The translations under genes and the position numbers were made by a program. The notes under the pieces are model-generated. The model worked only from the letters and a program-made list of their open reading frames with translations. It ran no database searches and had not been told where the DNA came from. A stretch of DNA of 57,894 nucleotides. Source: Exophiala sp. HKRS030. Its lineage: Eukaryota; Ascomycota; Eurotiomycetes; Chaetothyriales; Herpotrichiellaceae. The DNA is taken from positions 15,864-73,757 of the forward strand of contig JAHWDD010000028.1 of NCBI GenBank assembly GCA_023897205.1. The letters run 5' to 3'. Positions 22,545 through 33,099 of the stretch are shown here, one piece after another. The first letter of the stretch is position 1, and every line of letters begins with the position of its first letter.

Positions 22545-24872
22545 ATGCCTCGCCGAAAGAAGTTTACCACTGTCAACCTGAGTTCCGGGGGTTCATACTC
22601 CGGCCATACTACTGATGACGTCTGTACACTTGACGTCCTCGCCCGGAAATATGAGGAGGCCTTGTTGGAAACCCGTCCCACGACGCTGTATGCACCGAAT
22701 ACTATCTACCACGTTGACCGCATTCAGCGCCTCTTCGAGGAGTACGTGCCATGACCTGATAGTTGGGGACATCTGTTGACTCTGCAAAGATACTGTGACA
22801 AGTTCCAGCTTGATCCACAAGAGACCCTGCGCGAGTGTGCCACGGCTCGGATGGAGAACTTCCTACATTGGTTGCTCCGGACGTACACGATCAAGAAAAC
22901 CAGTACACTGACGACCTACTGGCGGCAATTGAGTCAGCTGTACATTATGTGGACACAGCGTCGAATGGACCCGGCTGTCATGAGGCAAATCTTCGTGGTA
23001 CGTAACACAGGGAATACTGTATACCGCCAGACCGCTGAAGCTACAGTTCATTGAAGGGCCATTGACGGAAGAATATGGCCTGGACAATGAGGAGATCGAG
23101 AAGCCTCTCATGGAGGCGGACGATTTCGTCGAGCTCATCCGTTACCACTGGGCCTCGGATATCAACTGGTTTCCCAATGAACGGCAACGACTCCAGTTGG
23201 CGGCGATTCTGTTGCTGGCAGCGTTCACCGGGTCTCGACCTCAAGCCCTGCTGGACTTGACCTACCGCGACCTGGACCTCTACATCGAGAAGGACGCCGA
23301 GACTCGTGTCGACATGCTGCGCTTGGGGGTGAAATTGACCAAGACTAAGTCCCGCCAGAAGCGGAAACGACCGTGAGTACCACTCGGTTGGGGAGTTCTT
23401 GTGGCTAACCCTGCTACAAAGGAAAACGTACACCTTCAATTTGGACGACAACCCAATCTTCTGTGTCATCACCCACATTGTCAGCTTGGCCTTCGATGAC
23501 TCGGCTTTCGGGCCGCCCGATCTGAAGTCACCCGATGTTCTCTTCCGTCTCCGGGCGCGGCGGGAAAAGGGATGTCAGCCGATCCCGTGGAGAAAGGAGA
23601 TGCTTGACGTGCCTATTTTTCGCCGTGCGATCGCCACCAAGGAAGGCGTCAAGACCTCACCAGACAGAGCTCTGACCTACAACGTCTATCAGGCATGGGT
23701 CAAGCGTCTAGGTGAGGCGTTGGGTTACCTCCAGACGCTGACGACGTACTGCCTCCGCCGAGCTCTGGGCAACGCTATCAATGGTAGGTGATCCTCTCCA
23801 ATAGTTCTTCTGAGCAGAGTTCAAACTGCTAACGCAAATACTTGGCTCAGATGATCCCAAATCCAACGCCGCTGTCCGCAACCTTGCCCTAGATCATGTT
23901 GGATCTTCCACGATCTTCGAACGGAACTACCTGTCTCGGATGATCCGCTACAGTACGCAAGACGCGTTCTGGAACCGGGAGGCTGATCCGCAGGCGGCCA
24001 AATCAGGCGGCCGCATCGGCCGTCTCCGCGATCCGAACCGACCGAGAAAGCTCACCAACGAACAGGGTCAGCAGGTTCGACGCTTGCCTTCTGTCCACCG
24101 ACTTCTGGAGTCGCGAGATCGGGTTCGCGGTGTCATCCTTCGGGAGTTTGGCTTTCTTCGAATGGCGATCGGAGAACCAATCCATACCGAGTACAAGAAG
24201 TTGGAACGTATGGTTAACAGCACGATTCGAGCTGAGGAACGAGCTCTGTTGAAGTGTATTCAGCGGCAGTACGACAAATCAGCGCCTGTTGAGGCGATTC
24301 AGCGACAGATCAAAGGAACCTCAGCTGAAGGGCAAGAGCTTACTTCAGAGTCCACCCCGATGCAGATCAAAATCCCTGAACGACGGCAGATTGCGGAAGC
24401 GGCCATGAGCGACCCCGCTGTATTCACCGGTCCCAAGGCTCTGTCCCGGCACATAAAATGTTCCGCAACCATGATCTCACTATGTCGACAACGTGAAGGG
24501 CGACGTGAAACACGACGTGAAAGACTGTCTAGGAAATATTCACGTTCCACAGGAGAAACAGACACAGCGACTACTGTAGTCTCTACGCCGACTCTGCCGC
24601 TCTCGTCGACGCCCGAAGGCTGCGTGCCGTTGACGTGTCAGGAATTTCAATGCCTCTTCTGTCTCTGCAGTAATCTCCCCCAGGAAGATCGGGAGAAACG
24701 GTATGCCGGTAAACACTCGCTCCAGCGACACGCCGAACGCTGTCGCCTCCGACACTTTCAAGAAAAGGATCGAATTCCTTGCCCCGACAAGGTGGCTTGC
24801 CGTGGAATGGTTTTCGAGGGAAAATCGCACTTCAAGAACCATGCCGCCTCGGCACACCTTTTTGTCTTATAA
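22545..24872 (+). pseudogene. second DUF3435 tyrosine recombinase (captain-like), one in-frame TGA
   Basis: Four exons: 22545-22997, 23041-23372, 23422-23783 and 23851-24872. The introns are 43, 49 and 67 bp (GTACGT, GTGAGT, GTAGGT donors). The frame is about 722 codons, open except for TGA at 22752-22754 (codon 70, in YVP-stop-PDSW; CGA to TGA is the simplest origin). Domain order: N-terminal helical DNA-binding part with LLTLQRYCDKF, ERQRLQLAAILLLAAFTGSRPQAL with box-I Arg (about 217), TYCLRRALGNAIN (about 370-382), and LDHVGSSTIFERNYLSRMI with nucleophile candidate Tyr409. The tail has CxxC/H zinc fingers ending in RGMVFEGKSHFKNHAASAH. It belongs to a different DUF3435 subgroup from the left recombinase. 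All splice signals and residues are otherwise kept, so the lesion is recent, or is a sequencing error, or translation starts downstream. Confidence 0.8.
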
Positions 24873-25179
24873 GCTATGTTAACCATCAACCAAACATGCT
24901 GTTATATGCCGACCGAGGCTGTGCTCGACATCGGCACGGACTCGAAGTTGAGTCTTTTATTGTCGACCGCACATGGAGACTAGGCCAGGTAATCAATAGC
25001 TGGACTTTCTTTCAACAATGCCTCTTCTCAGTTGACTGTAATTCTCGCCCCGAAAGTATGCTCTGCGAATGCCTTTAGATCCAAACATTGAAATCACTCT
25101 TAGCACGCTATGCCACCGTCCACGCCCTCGAGTGGCAAGACTTTTCTCAGGAATATTCGACAGCCAATCGTACCATGCG

Positions 25180-25370
25180 CCATTAGCTAGACTTGAAGGT
25201 AGACCTGAAGTTTGACAGACCCAAGTCAACCACCGGTATTTCATAATCGGCGGCATGGGGTAACAGAAATGGATAGTCGCCACGAGTTCATCATTTGACA
25301 TGGAGACTATTTTCTGCCCGGGGAGAAAATTATGACGGCAGTCTTGGCACTCGTCATGTCCATCGAAAGT
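25180..25370 (-). pseudogene. Cys-rich fragment of an unidentified (possibly F-box-associated) protein
   Basis: A coding-looking stretch reads HDECQDCRHNFLPGQKIV, then LVATIHFCYPMPPI and a short tail ending in VCQTSGL. The pattern 'CxxC-F-pG--i' followed by 'H-F-P-PPI' recalls the zinc-binding N-terminal segment of some large fungal F-box-type proteins. No clear start, and the rest of any gene is missing. The flanks 24873-25179 and 25371-25795 hold nothing I can name. Confidence 0.3.
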
Positions 25371-25795
25371 GCGTAGATCGCCACCTTTTTCCTCTATTCT
25401 ACGAATCTCGAAATGGAAGAATGCTTACGCAACAATCAGAAACATATATCTTATAGGTGGCGTAGACTTGTTCTTAAGAAGCATGCCTAGATCAGAGATG
25501 CGGATTACGTATTGATCTTCGAGCCTGCGTGCTGTTGAACGTTTAATGAATCAATCCGTCAAGGACGATTGTTCCGCCCCGATTGCGGCTAGCGCCAAGA
25601 GTAGACGATCTAATAAGGTTCGAGTACGCGGGTCTTCTTTATGCCCAAAAACTACAAGTAGTCAAGGTCGTCTGCTCTGCGGCAAGAGATGATCTTCTAC
25701 TTGATATCAACAAGGGATGCTCCTTAGCCCAGAACTCTCATTTCATCCAAATCATCTTTTCGTGTCTCATCAGCCTCCACATTTTTGTAGCAAAC

Positions 25796-27754
25796 ATGGA
25801 TGGTGCTCCTAGCCACGAGAAAGCGAGGTCAGGACAGGTTGCGTACCATTGGAGAGATGATCAAGGCGTTCTTGCCCGCATTTCCAAGCCATTCCGTGGC
25901 ATGTATCACGATGTCTGTCGGCGACGACCTTATTATCGCAGTGATTTCCAGGATGGCTGGGCTTATCGTGTCTTTGCAGGCACCATCCGGATCTACTTCG
26001 TCAACCTCTTGCCTGCATTGGCGTTCCAGCTCGACATGTCGTACAATACTGATGGTTTCTTCGGGATAAATGAAGCTCTCTTCGCGTCCGCACTTGCAGC
26101 GATTGTCTTCAGCCTGTTCTCTGCTCAACCTTTGACCGTGGTCGGCGTCACGGGTCTCATCTCCCTGTTCAACTACACTATCTACGACATTATCGAGTTA
26201 CACGACGTCACGCTCTATCCGCGATTCCTGGTCTGGGTGGGTATCTGGGCGGCTGTGTTTCACTGGGCGACGGCCATCTTCAATCTTTGCGACTACATGC
26301 GAACCATCACGGACTTTTCTTCTCAAACCTTTGGGTTTTATGTTGGCACGATCTATGTCATCAAGGGTTGCGAGGAACTCAGTATTGGATTCCAGAATGG
26401 ACAAATCTCCAATGGCTTTGCCTCTGCACTGGTTTCAATCCTTTACTTCCTCACTATCTATATGCTGGAGCAAATTGGGCAGACGACTTACACTCGCGGC
26501 TCGCTACGGACACTTCTATCTGACTATGCTTACCCCATATCAACAATATGGTGGACTGGCTTCACTCATTTCCCGGGTAATCTGTCTTATGCCCACTTTG
26601 AATATTTACCCAAATCCCGCGCTTTCTTCCCGACCGTCGATAGAGCCTGGGTGGTTGATTTCTGGACACTACCAGCGAAATGGATCTTTGTGGCCGTTCC
26701 TTTCGGCTTCCTCATGACGCTTTTATTTTACTATGACCACAACGTCTCTTCTCTTACAGCTCAAGCTCGCATCTTTCCTCTGAAGAAGCCAGCAGGGTTC
26801 CATTGGGACTTCTTCCTCCTCGGATGTACCTGCTTTATCGGAGGCCTCTTGAACATTCCCCTACCTAACGGCCTTGTCCCACAAGCACCGGTCCACACCG
26901 ACTCACTTACATATTACAAAGACGAGCCTTTGATCATCGAAACGAAAGATCAGGATGAGCCGATCATCATTCGCAAAGAGACCGAGGCTGAAAGAGTCGC
27001 CGAGCAGCGCGTCTCACATTTCCTTATGGGTCTAGCCCTGGTTGGAACAATGACAGGACCTCTTTTGACTGTTATTTCGCTCATGCCGCGCGCCATCATT
27101 AGTGGCGTCTTCTTCACTGTCGGTTTCGGTAGTATTTTGACGAGTCCGGTCCTAACGCACAAAGTGGCCTACCTTCTCCGAGATCCGAAGTTCCAGTCTC
27201 CTTCGGATCCTCTCAATACCATTCCGCGGCGGCAAATCTGGCATTATTTATTCTGGCAATTTCTTGGCTATGCTTCTACCGTGGCAATTAGCCAGACAAT
27301 TGCCGCGGTCGGATTTCCTGTCCTCATCATTGCTTTGATTCCTATAAGGTGGAAATTACTACCTCGACTTTTCACAAAGCATGAGCTAGAGGTTATGGAC
27401 TGCCTTACTGCTACAGGAGATGTGGTATTAGCCTCCTTAGGGGGGAGACCTGAGATGCCCGAAGCAAGGAGGGAGCGCACAAAGAAGCAACTTCAACGAG
27501 ATGTTGAGGCCGGCGCCGCGGGGCTCGCTGGAGGGATGCTTCGGGAGGACGACGTCGACCTGCGCATGAGATCGCGGGAGAGGAGTACCGGTATGGGGAT
27601 TGACGGGGGTGCCATCACGAGACGAAGATCCAGCATTGGGAGTGGGAGGGCCCGTCATACCTTGGGAAGCCCTTCGCGTTCCGCCGAAACGGGCATCGGT
27701 GAGAACGGCGGGACTGTCACGAGGAGGTCCAGCGTCAGGAGTACGAGGGAGTGA
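25796..27754 (+). CDS. SLC4-type anion/boron transporter (Bor1-like)
   Basis: Intronless frame of 652 codons from ATG 25796 (cAAACATGG). The frame is open further upstream to 25583, but those residues look like 5' leader, so I prefer the internal start. The protein is the fungal HCO3-/borate transporter type. A short N-terminus leads to PFRGMYHDVCRRRPYYRSDFQDGW, then a membrane domain with LPALAFQLDM, PLTVVGVTGLISLFNYTIYD, WVGIWAAVFHWATAIFNLCDYMR and TSDFS-like TDFSSQTFGFYVG. Further on are FLMTLLFYYDHNVSS and GFHWDFFLLGCTCFIGGLLNIPLPNGLVPQAP. The C-terminal third is charged with Arg/Ser repeats and is probably cytosolic. About 12-14 membrane spans. In yeast Bor1 exports borate at the plasma membrane. 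No lesion seen; probably functional. Confidence 0.88.
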   Translation: MDGAPSHEKARSGQVAYHWRDDQGVLARISKPFRGMYHDVCRRRPYYRSDFQDGWAYRVFAGTIRIYFVNLLPALAFQLDMSYNTDGFFGINEALFASALAAIVFSLFSAQPLTVVGVTGLISLFNYTIYDIIELHDVTLYPRFLVWVGIWAAVFHWATAIFNLCDYMRTITDFSSQTFGFYVGTIYVIKGCEELSIGFQNGQISNGFASALVSILYFLTIYMLEQIGQTTYTRGSLRTLLSDYAYPISTIWWTGFTHFPGNLSYAHFEYLPKSRAFFPTVDRAWVVDFWTLPAKWIFVAVPFGFLMTLLFYYDHNVSSLTAQARIFPLKKPAGFHWDFFLLGCTCFIGGLLNIPLPNGLVPQAPVHTDSLTYYKDEPLIIETKDQDEPIIIRKETEAERVAEQRVSHFLMGLALVGTMTGPLLTVISLMPRAIISGVFFTVGFGSILTSPVLTHKVAYLLRDPKFQSPSDPLNTIPRRQIWHYLFWQFLGYASTVAISQTIAAVGFPVLIIALIPIRWKLLPRLFTKHELEVMDCLTATGDVVLASLGGRPEMPEARRERTKKQLQRDVEAGAAGLAGGMLREDDVDLRMRSRERSTGMGIDGGAITRRRSSIGSGRARHTLGSPSRSAETGIGENGGTVTRRSSVRSTRE

Positions 27755-28285
27755 CCGTCTCTGAGGAGTCACGAGCGGACTGGGGGTGGTAGAAGCGACG
27801 AGATGGTTGAAGATAAGTTGGAGTAGAAAGCTTTCTGAATAGGCGTGCTAAGAAGTTGGTCATAAATGCAATTCTATTCTCAAAATGAGTATCACGCCTT
27901 CAGAGGAACTGTGGATTGATGAAACCATAGTAGATACCTTAAGCTAGTAATTTCCTCCGACAATCCTCTTGGCTTTGTTCAAACCGACCATGCCATGGAT
28001 ATAGTCCTCTCCAACGTCGATCAAGCCTTGAGTATACTCGCACTTATAATTACTGCCCTGTAGGTAGCCTCCTTCCCTGGAACTTCACCCATCTCCGCAG
28101 GGCAAGGAAACCAGCTACAGGAGGATTGTCCCGAGAGAGACATAATTTTAAGCACCAGATCGTCTCTTAGTCTCGAATTGCTACCTTTGAAAGATTGAAT
28201 AGTCCTGATTATTGTTCAGCCCCAGTCATAACTCATACCAGAGGAGTGGATCTGCCTTTACTGGCTTTCCTAGATGTGTTCAGGG
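27755..28285. other. no recognisable gene
   Basis: Convergent 3' flanks of the transporter and the arrestin-like gene; no supported frame. Confidence 0.4.
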
Positions 28286-29697
28286 TCAAACTAAATAGGA
28301 TGGTAATTCTTGCCTATCGTGGTTGCGCAGCGGCGAAATCCCAGCAACAACATATGCGGAGGCACTCGACTGGCTCAACTCGCCTGTGGATAGCGACAAT
28401 GTCCCCACGCTCTGGTAGACAATCTGCACTGGCAACTTCAATGTTGCTCTCGAACGACAAGGTCCGGAAATACTGATTTCTAGCAGAATGCTGTATCTTC
28501 GTGATAGATAAGGCAAGAAGAATGTGGGCGGTAGCGTTGAGGTACTCTCCACTGGAAGCAAGACTGGGTAGGATGCTGTCCATTCGGTATATTCTGAGCC
28601 TGCTGGATTTTTTCGTACCCAGTTTGACCACCTCATCTTCAGATGATGAGTGGAGCTGGCTTTTACAATGTGCCCCATCGAGGGTGACGTTGTTACTTGT
28701 CGGATTGTTGGTATAGCATTTGGCATATGCATACAGACAAAGGTCGAAGATTGTAGCCTCCAATTGATGGAGGCCTCTAAAACGTCTTGCGCGCAGCCTG
28801 CAAAATGCTCCTGGATCGTGTGCAACGTGACGTTGAGTAACACCTTTGTCGCTGCCAACTCCCCTGGCTTAGAGAAAATCAAGGCAGGAGGTTGCTTGGC
28901 TCCAATCGCCATCCTCCCAAGCTTCTGGAAGATGTACTTGCGCAGCAGACTCTCCTGACACACATTGTATTCCGGAGTGAAGTCTTCGATATCCAGAGGC
29001 GGGGCAATTTCGCTGCAATCAAAGATATTAATCTTTTGTACATGTGAGGCAAGGAGAGCGTCTCCCCGGTGGAGCCTGGCATGCAATGTGTAGGAAACGG
29101 ATGCCGCCGTCTTGGGTCCCGAGTGCCTCAGTTCTGTCCATATTGGAGACTTTTGCTCCAGTGACGACGGTAGGCGTTGCCAGCGCTCAGGTCGATTCAA
29201 AAAACAGTTATCCTCGAAAAGGGGCCCAGGAGCGAGAGTGATCTTGAAGTGACATATCCAGCTTGAGTTTGGTACAGTTGCTCCCACTGCTCTTCTAACT
29301 CTATGTCTTTCAATAAAATCCAGCACCTGCTCCATCGTCAGCTGCTGAAGTACATTGATAACTTGTGGTAACAAATGCATTATGCACAATGTCAAATACC
29401 TTCTGACTGTATGCTAAGCTTTTCGTATCAGCAGTAGCCACAGACTGTTCTGCCCAGTTTATTGAAGTTTTGACATAACCTGTTCGTCCTCTCAGTCAAG
29501 AAACATCAATATCAGCATCTTCCCAGACCGATGAGTCGTATCTCGACCACTGCCTCCGAGAGCGTGTCCACTTCCATCTCTGAATCAAGGTAGAGGTCAC
29601 CTGAAACTCCATCGTGGGTAAGGAAGGTTGGCTCCCCATGACGAGCATCTTTCGTCAAATGTTCCCCAGCACGAGGAGAAGAAAAGACAAATTTCAT
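28286..29697 (-). CDS. arrestin-like (Bul1/ART-type) protein
   Basis: Three exons, 29697-29529, 29488-29400 and 29344-28286, with introns of 40 and 55 bp, give 438 codons. The N-terminus (VSGDLYLDSEMEVDTLSEAVVEIRLIG) has the 'G-v-l-----v--v-v-l-G' rhythm of arrestin N-domains. The middle (VSYTLHARLHRG, IFDCSEIAPPLDIEDF) and the end (LPPTFFLPYLSRRYSILLEISI, LKLPVQIVY) resemble arrestin-C strands. Fungal alpha-arrestins recruit Rsp5 ubiquitin ligase to plasma-membrane transporters. I see no PPxY motif, so a Bul-like or atypical role is likely. It is convergent with the anion transporter and surrounded by other transporter genes, which is suggestive only. The first intron is short but in frame. 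Confidence 0.5.
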
Positions 29698-30426
29698 CGC
29701 CGTCTTGTCAATAGTGATGAGCTAGCACGATAATGACAGGACTGGTGCAGAAATTGGTAATATTCAGCATGGACAACCCGAGTGGATTCTGCGCTGTGGC
29801 CTTGGACTGATCATAAAGTCTAGGAGAAATTCCATGGAAATCTTTTGAAGACCTGACTGACGAGAGATCAGCAGAGTCATAAGCTTGCATACAAAAATCG
29901 TAACCGCGTTCGTCTTAGTGGAGGTGTGCTCACGGGCGTTTGAGCTGGTTCCCTTTTGGGGTGGATGATCCGGACGCTATCCATATTACAACGCTGCTGC
30001 TGATCTCGTGGCTATGCTGTCGCCTTGCGTATGCACTGAAGACGCATTCACTATCCATTATTTACAGACTGACGGATGAACCCAATGTCGCAGAAAAGCA
30101 CAGGAACCTTTCATGGCAAACTTACAAGCAAAATCGTACCATATACGTTCTACGAAGCAATCAGAATGTTGAGAGGGAATAGGGTGAAAGTATCGAGCAA
30201 CACTACCCCACAATACCCCAATTTCTGCCCGGGCAGAAAAAGTGGCCGAGGGTGTTAAATGACGTCACCACGGCAATACCCAAGGTGCCAGTAACACCGA
30301 ATTCCGGTGTGGATGGCCAAGAGAGGATAATGACCAAAGGTTCATATAACGTATGAACATCTATCTTTTACCTCGGACCAAATTGTTTCTGATCAACCCT
30401 CTCTCCCCGGAAATCCAGATCGACCA
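29698..30426. other. no recognisable gene; promoter of the SET gene
   Basis: Divergent intergenic region between the arrestin-like gene and the SET gene. Short frames near 29940-30180 show no motif. Confidence 0.4.
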
Positions 30427-32728
30427 ATGGCCTTAAATGAACGACTATATAGGTTGATCTTAGAAGAAATTCGGACGCCTCTCGAGAAGGCGGTCATTGA
30501 CGCCCTATCTTCGTCCCGCCAACATGGCGGAACATCCCTGTTGCGCCTCGAGGCTTGCCTTGATCATGGAGATACTAATACTTTGATGAATGCGCCAAAT
30601 AAAGCTCAGCGATTCCCGCTGGTAAGTCTAGTTCTCATTCATCCTAGTTTGTTCTGTCTTGAGCACATCTGCTATGCGTAAAGCGGCCGGGCAATCGCTG
30701 AGCATGCGCTTTAGGCTACCATTCAAATTCCGTCGTTCCCAGGGGATGAGAACGGCGTGGGGACAGAAGAAGATAGGTCAGACCAGCAGTCCGTTCACAT
30801 CGAACAGAGGACCGAGGCTTCCCGCCATATTTCGGAGGATGATCCTCTCGAGCATGATCATCGTCATCATAAGCGCCGGAAGGTTGTCGGGTCCCTGAGA
30901 TTAGCCCATTCTGGACTTTGCACTCAGGATCCGTCACATGAAAAGGGCGCATCGCGGCGCTTGACGAGTAATGTTCGCCAGTTTCCAAAGCGGAATGTTC
31001 ATACGGTCGCTCCCCAGCAGGAACTCTCTGCATTCGATCGACTTCTCATTGGTATCTGGAACCAGATTCATGGTAACATTGAATTGAATGCTACAGATAG
31101 TGTAAGCAAGCCTTTCACCAATTGAATAACAGTCAGCCCTTCACATTCTCCCCCTACTGGCTTCCAAAGCATATTCAAAGCGGAAAGGTCTTTGAAATCA
31201 CAGGACTTCCCATGGTCCAGACATTTTGGCTTTGTATCGGCTTCTCTTCTAAATCAAGATTCTGACTGGACGATTTTTGTCGCATTGCAGGTTGGGTTAT
31301 GGTATGAGATAACCCGGTCGAAAGCCACAACTGCGAGAGTCATCGACCACAGTCATGCTATAGATGTTCCTTCCGCGGTTCCGGCGAATTATTCTTTCCG
31401 AGGAATGAGTCAATGCTGTCGACAAATCACACAAGCTAGTCGCTGCTGCAGATCGATGGAGGTAATTGTTCAAGCTCGATGGATACAATGTTTCGACGAG
31501 CAAGTGCAAAGCCTTGCAAGAGAAGACTCCGGCCTATCACTCACCAAAGCTCGCATGGTTGCACTTGCGGACGCAAGCAAAGACTTTGGATGGTCTCTAA
31601 AGGAGCTACGGAATAAAATGTACGTAAGAAATGTCTTTCGGGTGTTTGTGCCCAGAATCTGCTTCCAGTTATTCTCTACCGCCGCGTTGTTCTCCCCGTT
31701 TTCTTTTATGCTAAACAAAGAATGGTACACTATAGGGCAATCTGGCGCGGCTACGACTCCATTCGAGAGGTCGGAGGCTGGGTGTCTCTAGTATTCGCCA
31801 GCATAGGCCTTTATCGCTTCTGCAAATATCGACTGGGATTTAGCTCCCAGAACATGACGACACTGAAGCGCCTCCGTATGCGATTTGAGGTCGCCGCCGA
31901 CACCATCCATCCTGAATGGCGTCAGCTGCTGTCCATCATCGGGGAGCCGACATCTTGCGTATATACCGGCCATCCTTGTGACTGGGTCGTCGGTAGAGAT
32001 CACTCACCTATCCCGTTGGGCGAAACGTACGCGCAGTGGACAAAAGATTTTCAATTTGAGCACTTGTCAGAAAGTATCATCGACGAGCAGGCATGGGGCT
32101 CGACAGATCCCCGGACAAAATATCGTACGGACCAATACACCTTACCGAGACACTTTCCGTGCGAGAAATGCGGGTCACTACAATCCAATGATCCAAGCAG
32201 AAACGAGTGCCATTGCTTCCCCACGCTGTTTGGCGGCATTGCGCGAAAACCATTCCCGGTCCAAGTTTTCCGCACGGAGAACGGAAGGAACAACGGGCTA
32301 ATTGCTTGCTGTGTAACTGTGCACTTCCATTTCCAAAATCGAGAGGACTAGACACACTAACACCGAGAATCTAGCCATTTGAACGCGGCGCCGCGATTAG
32401 CGAGTTCATCGGCATCATCACCAGTGGCATCCGCGACCTTGACGTCATGCAAGCCACCGGAGGGGGCGGCATGTATCAAATCTGGCAAGGCCGCCGAGGG
32501 AACTGCACCCGCTTCGTCAACCACTCTTGTCAACCGAATTCACAGTACGAACGCTTCTCGTGGCTCGGTGTTCAGCGGATTGTGCTCGTATCCAAAGGCA
32601 TCGCGATGGGCGAGGAGATCACGGTCGACTATTCTAATGACTACTGGAATCATCTGGATAAGGAATGCCTGTGTGGCGAGAGCTGTTGCCGGTTCAACAA
32701 AAAGGATGCTACTGCCTCGTTCAGTTAG
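30427..32728 (+). CDS. SET-domain lysine methyltransferase-like protein
   Basis: Proposed exons 30427-30621, 30715-31101, 31291-31619, 31736-32312 and 32375-32728 sum to 613 codons with frame kept across introns of 93, 189, 116 and 62 bp. The third exon start is the least certain. Residues 200-300 are helical (FDEQVQSLAR, SLTKARMVALADASKDFGW, ELRNKMAIWRGYDSI). Residues about 440-470 hold Cys pairs (CEKCG, CHC) like a small pre-SET. The SET core follows: FERGAAISEFIGIITSG, GNCTRFVNHSCQPNS (the NHSC cofactor loop), RIVLVSKGIAMGEEITVDYSNDYW (catalytic-site Tyr) and post-SET-like CLCGESCCRF. It uses S-adenosylmethionine to methylate lysines, probably of histones. Key residues are present. It is the third chromatin-type gene in the window, after JmjC and BAH. 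Confidence 0.78.
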
Positions 32729-33099
32729 ACGGTGCCGTTGGAGCCGCCAGGAAGGCTTTCAGACTGCCCTCCAGCTATCCCTCAAGAGGTTCAAGTAGCT
32801 TGGACTGAAAATCTGCATAAACGAAAGAAGGAAAGATCGAGGACGAGAGCGAGAACAGTTATGTAATTTTACCGAACAACTTAGGAATTACCTGCAGTAC
32901 CATCTAGAGAGCAGGAGAAGGAAGAGCTGCTACAGGAGGGCAGCAAAGAGACTGATCGGACAGAGCAGCAGCTCTTGTTGGAAGGGATCCTGCAGCGTGT
33001 CTGCCAGTAGCAATTTGTATAAACAGAACAGAAGCTACAAAGACATAACTTATTGACAGCATACGCACAAATATTCATCTGAGCCATGGCCAGAATTGA
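32729..33099. other. no recognisable gene
   Basis: 3' flank of the SET gene. A Ser/Cys-rich minus-strand frame at 32881-33087 has no known motif. Confidence 0.4.

Noticed and set aside
22752..22754. Programmed readthrough or selenocysteine at the recombinase TGA
   Set aside because: Ascomycetes have no selenocysteine system, and no readthrough context or structure is visible. A point mutation or base error is simpler.
25583..25795. Longer N-terminus for the Bor1-like transporter
   Set aside because: The 71 extra residues resemble no family member; the ATG at 25796 begins the conserved part.
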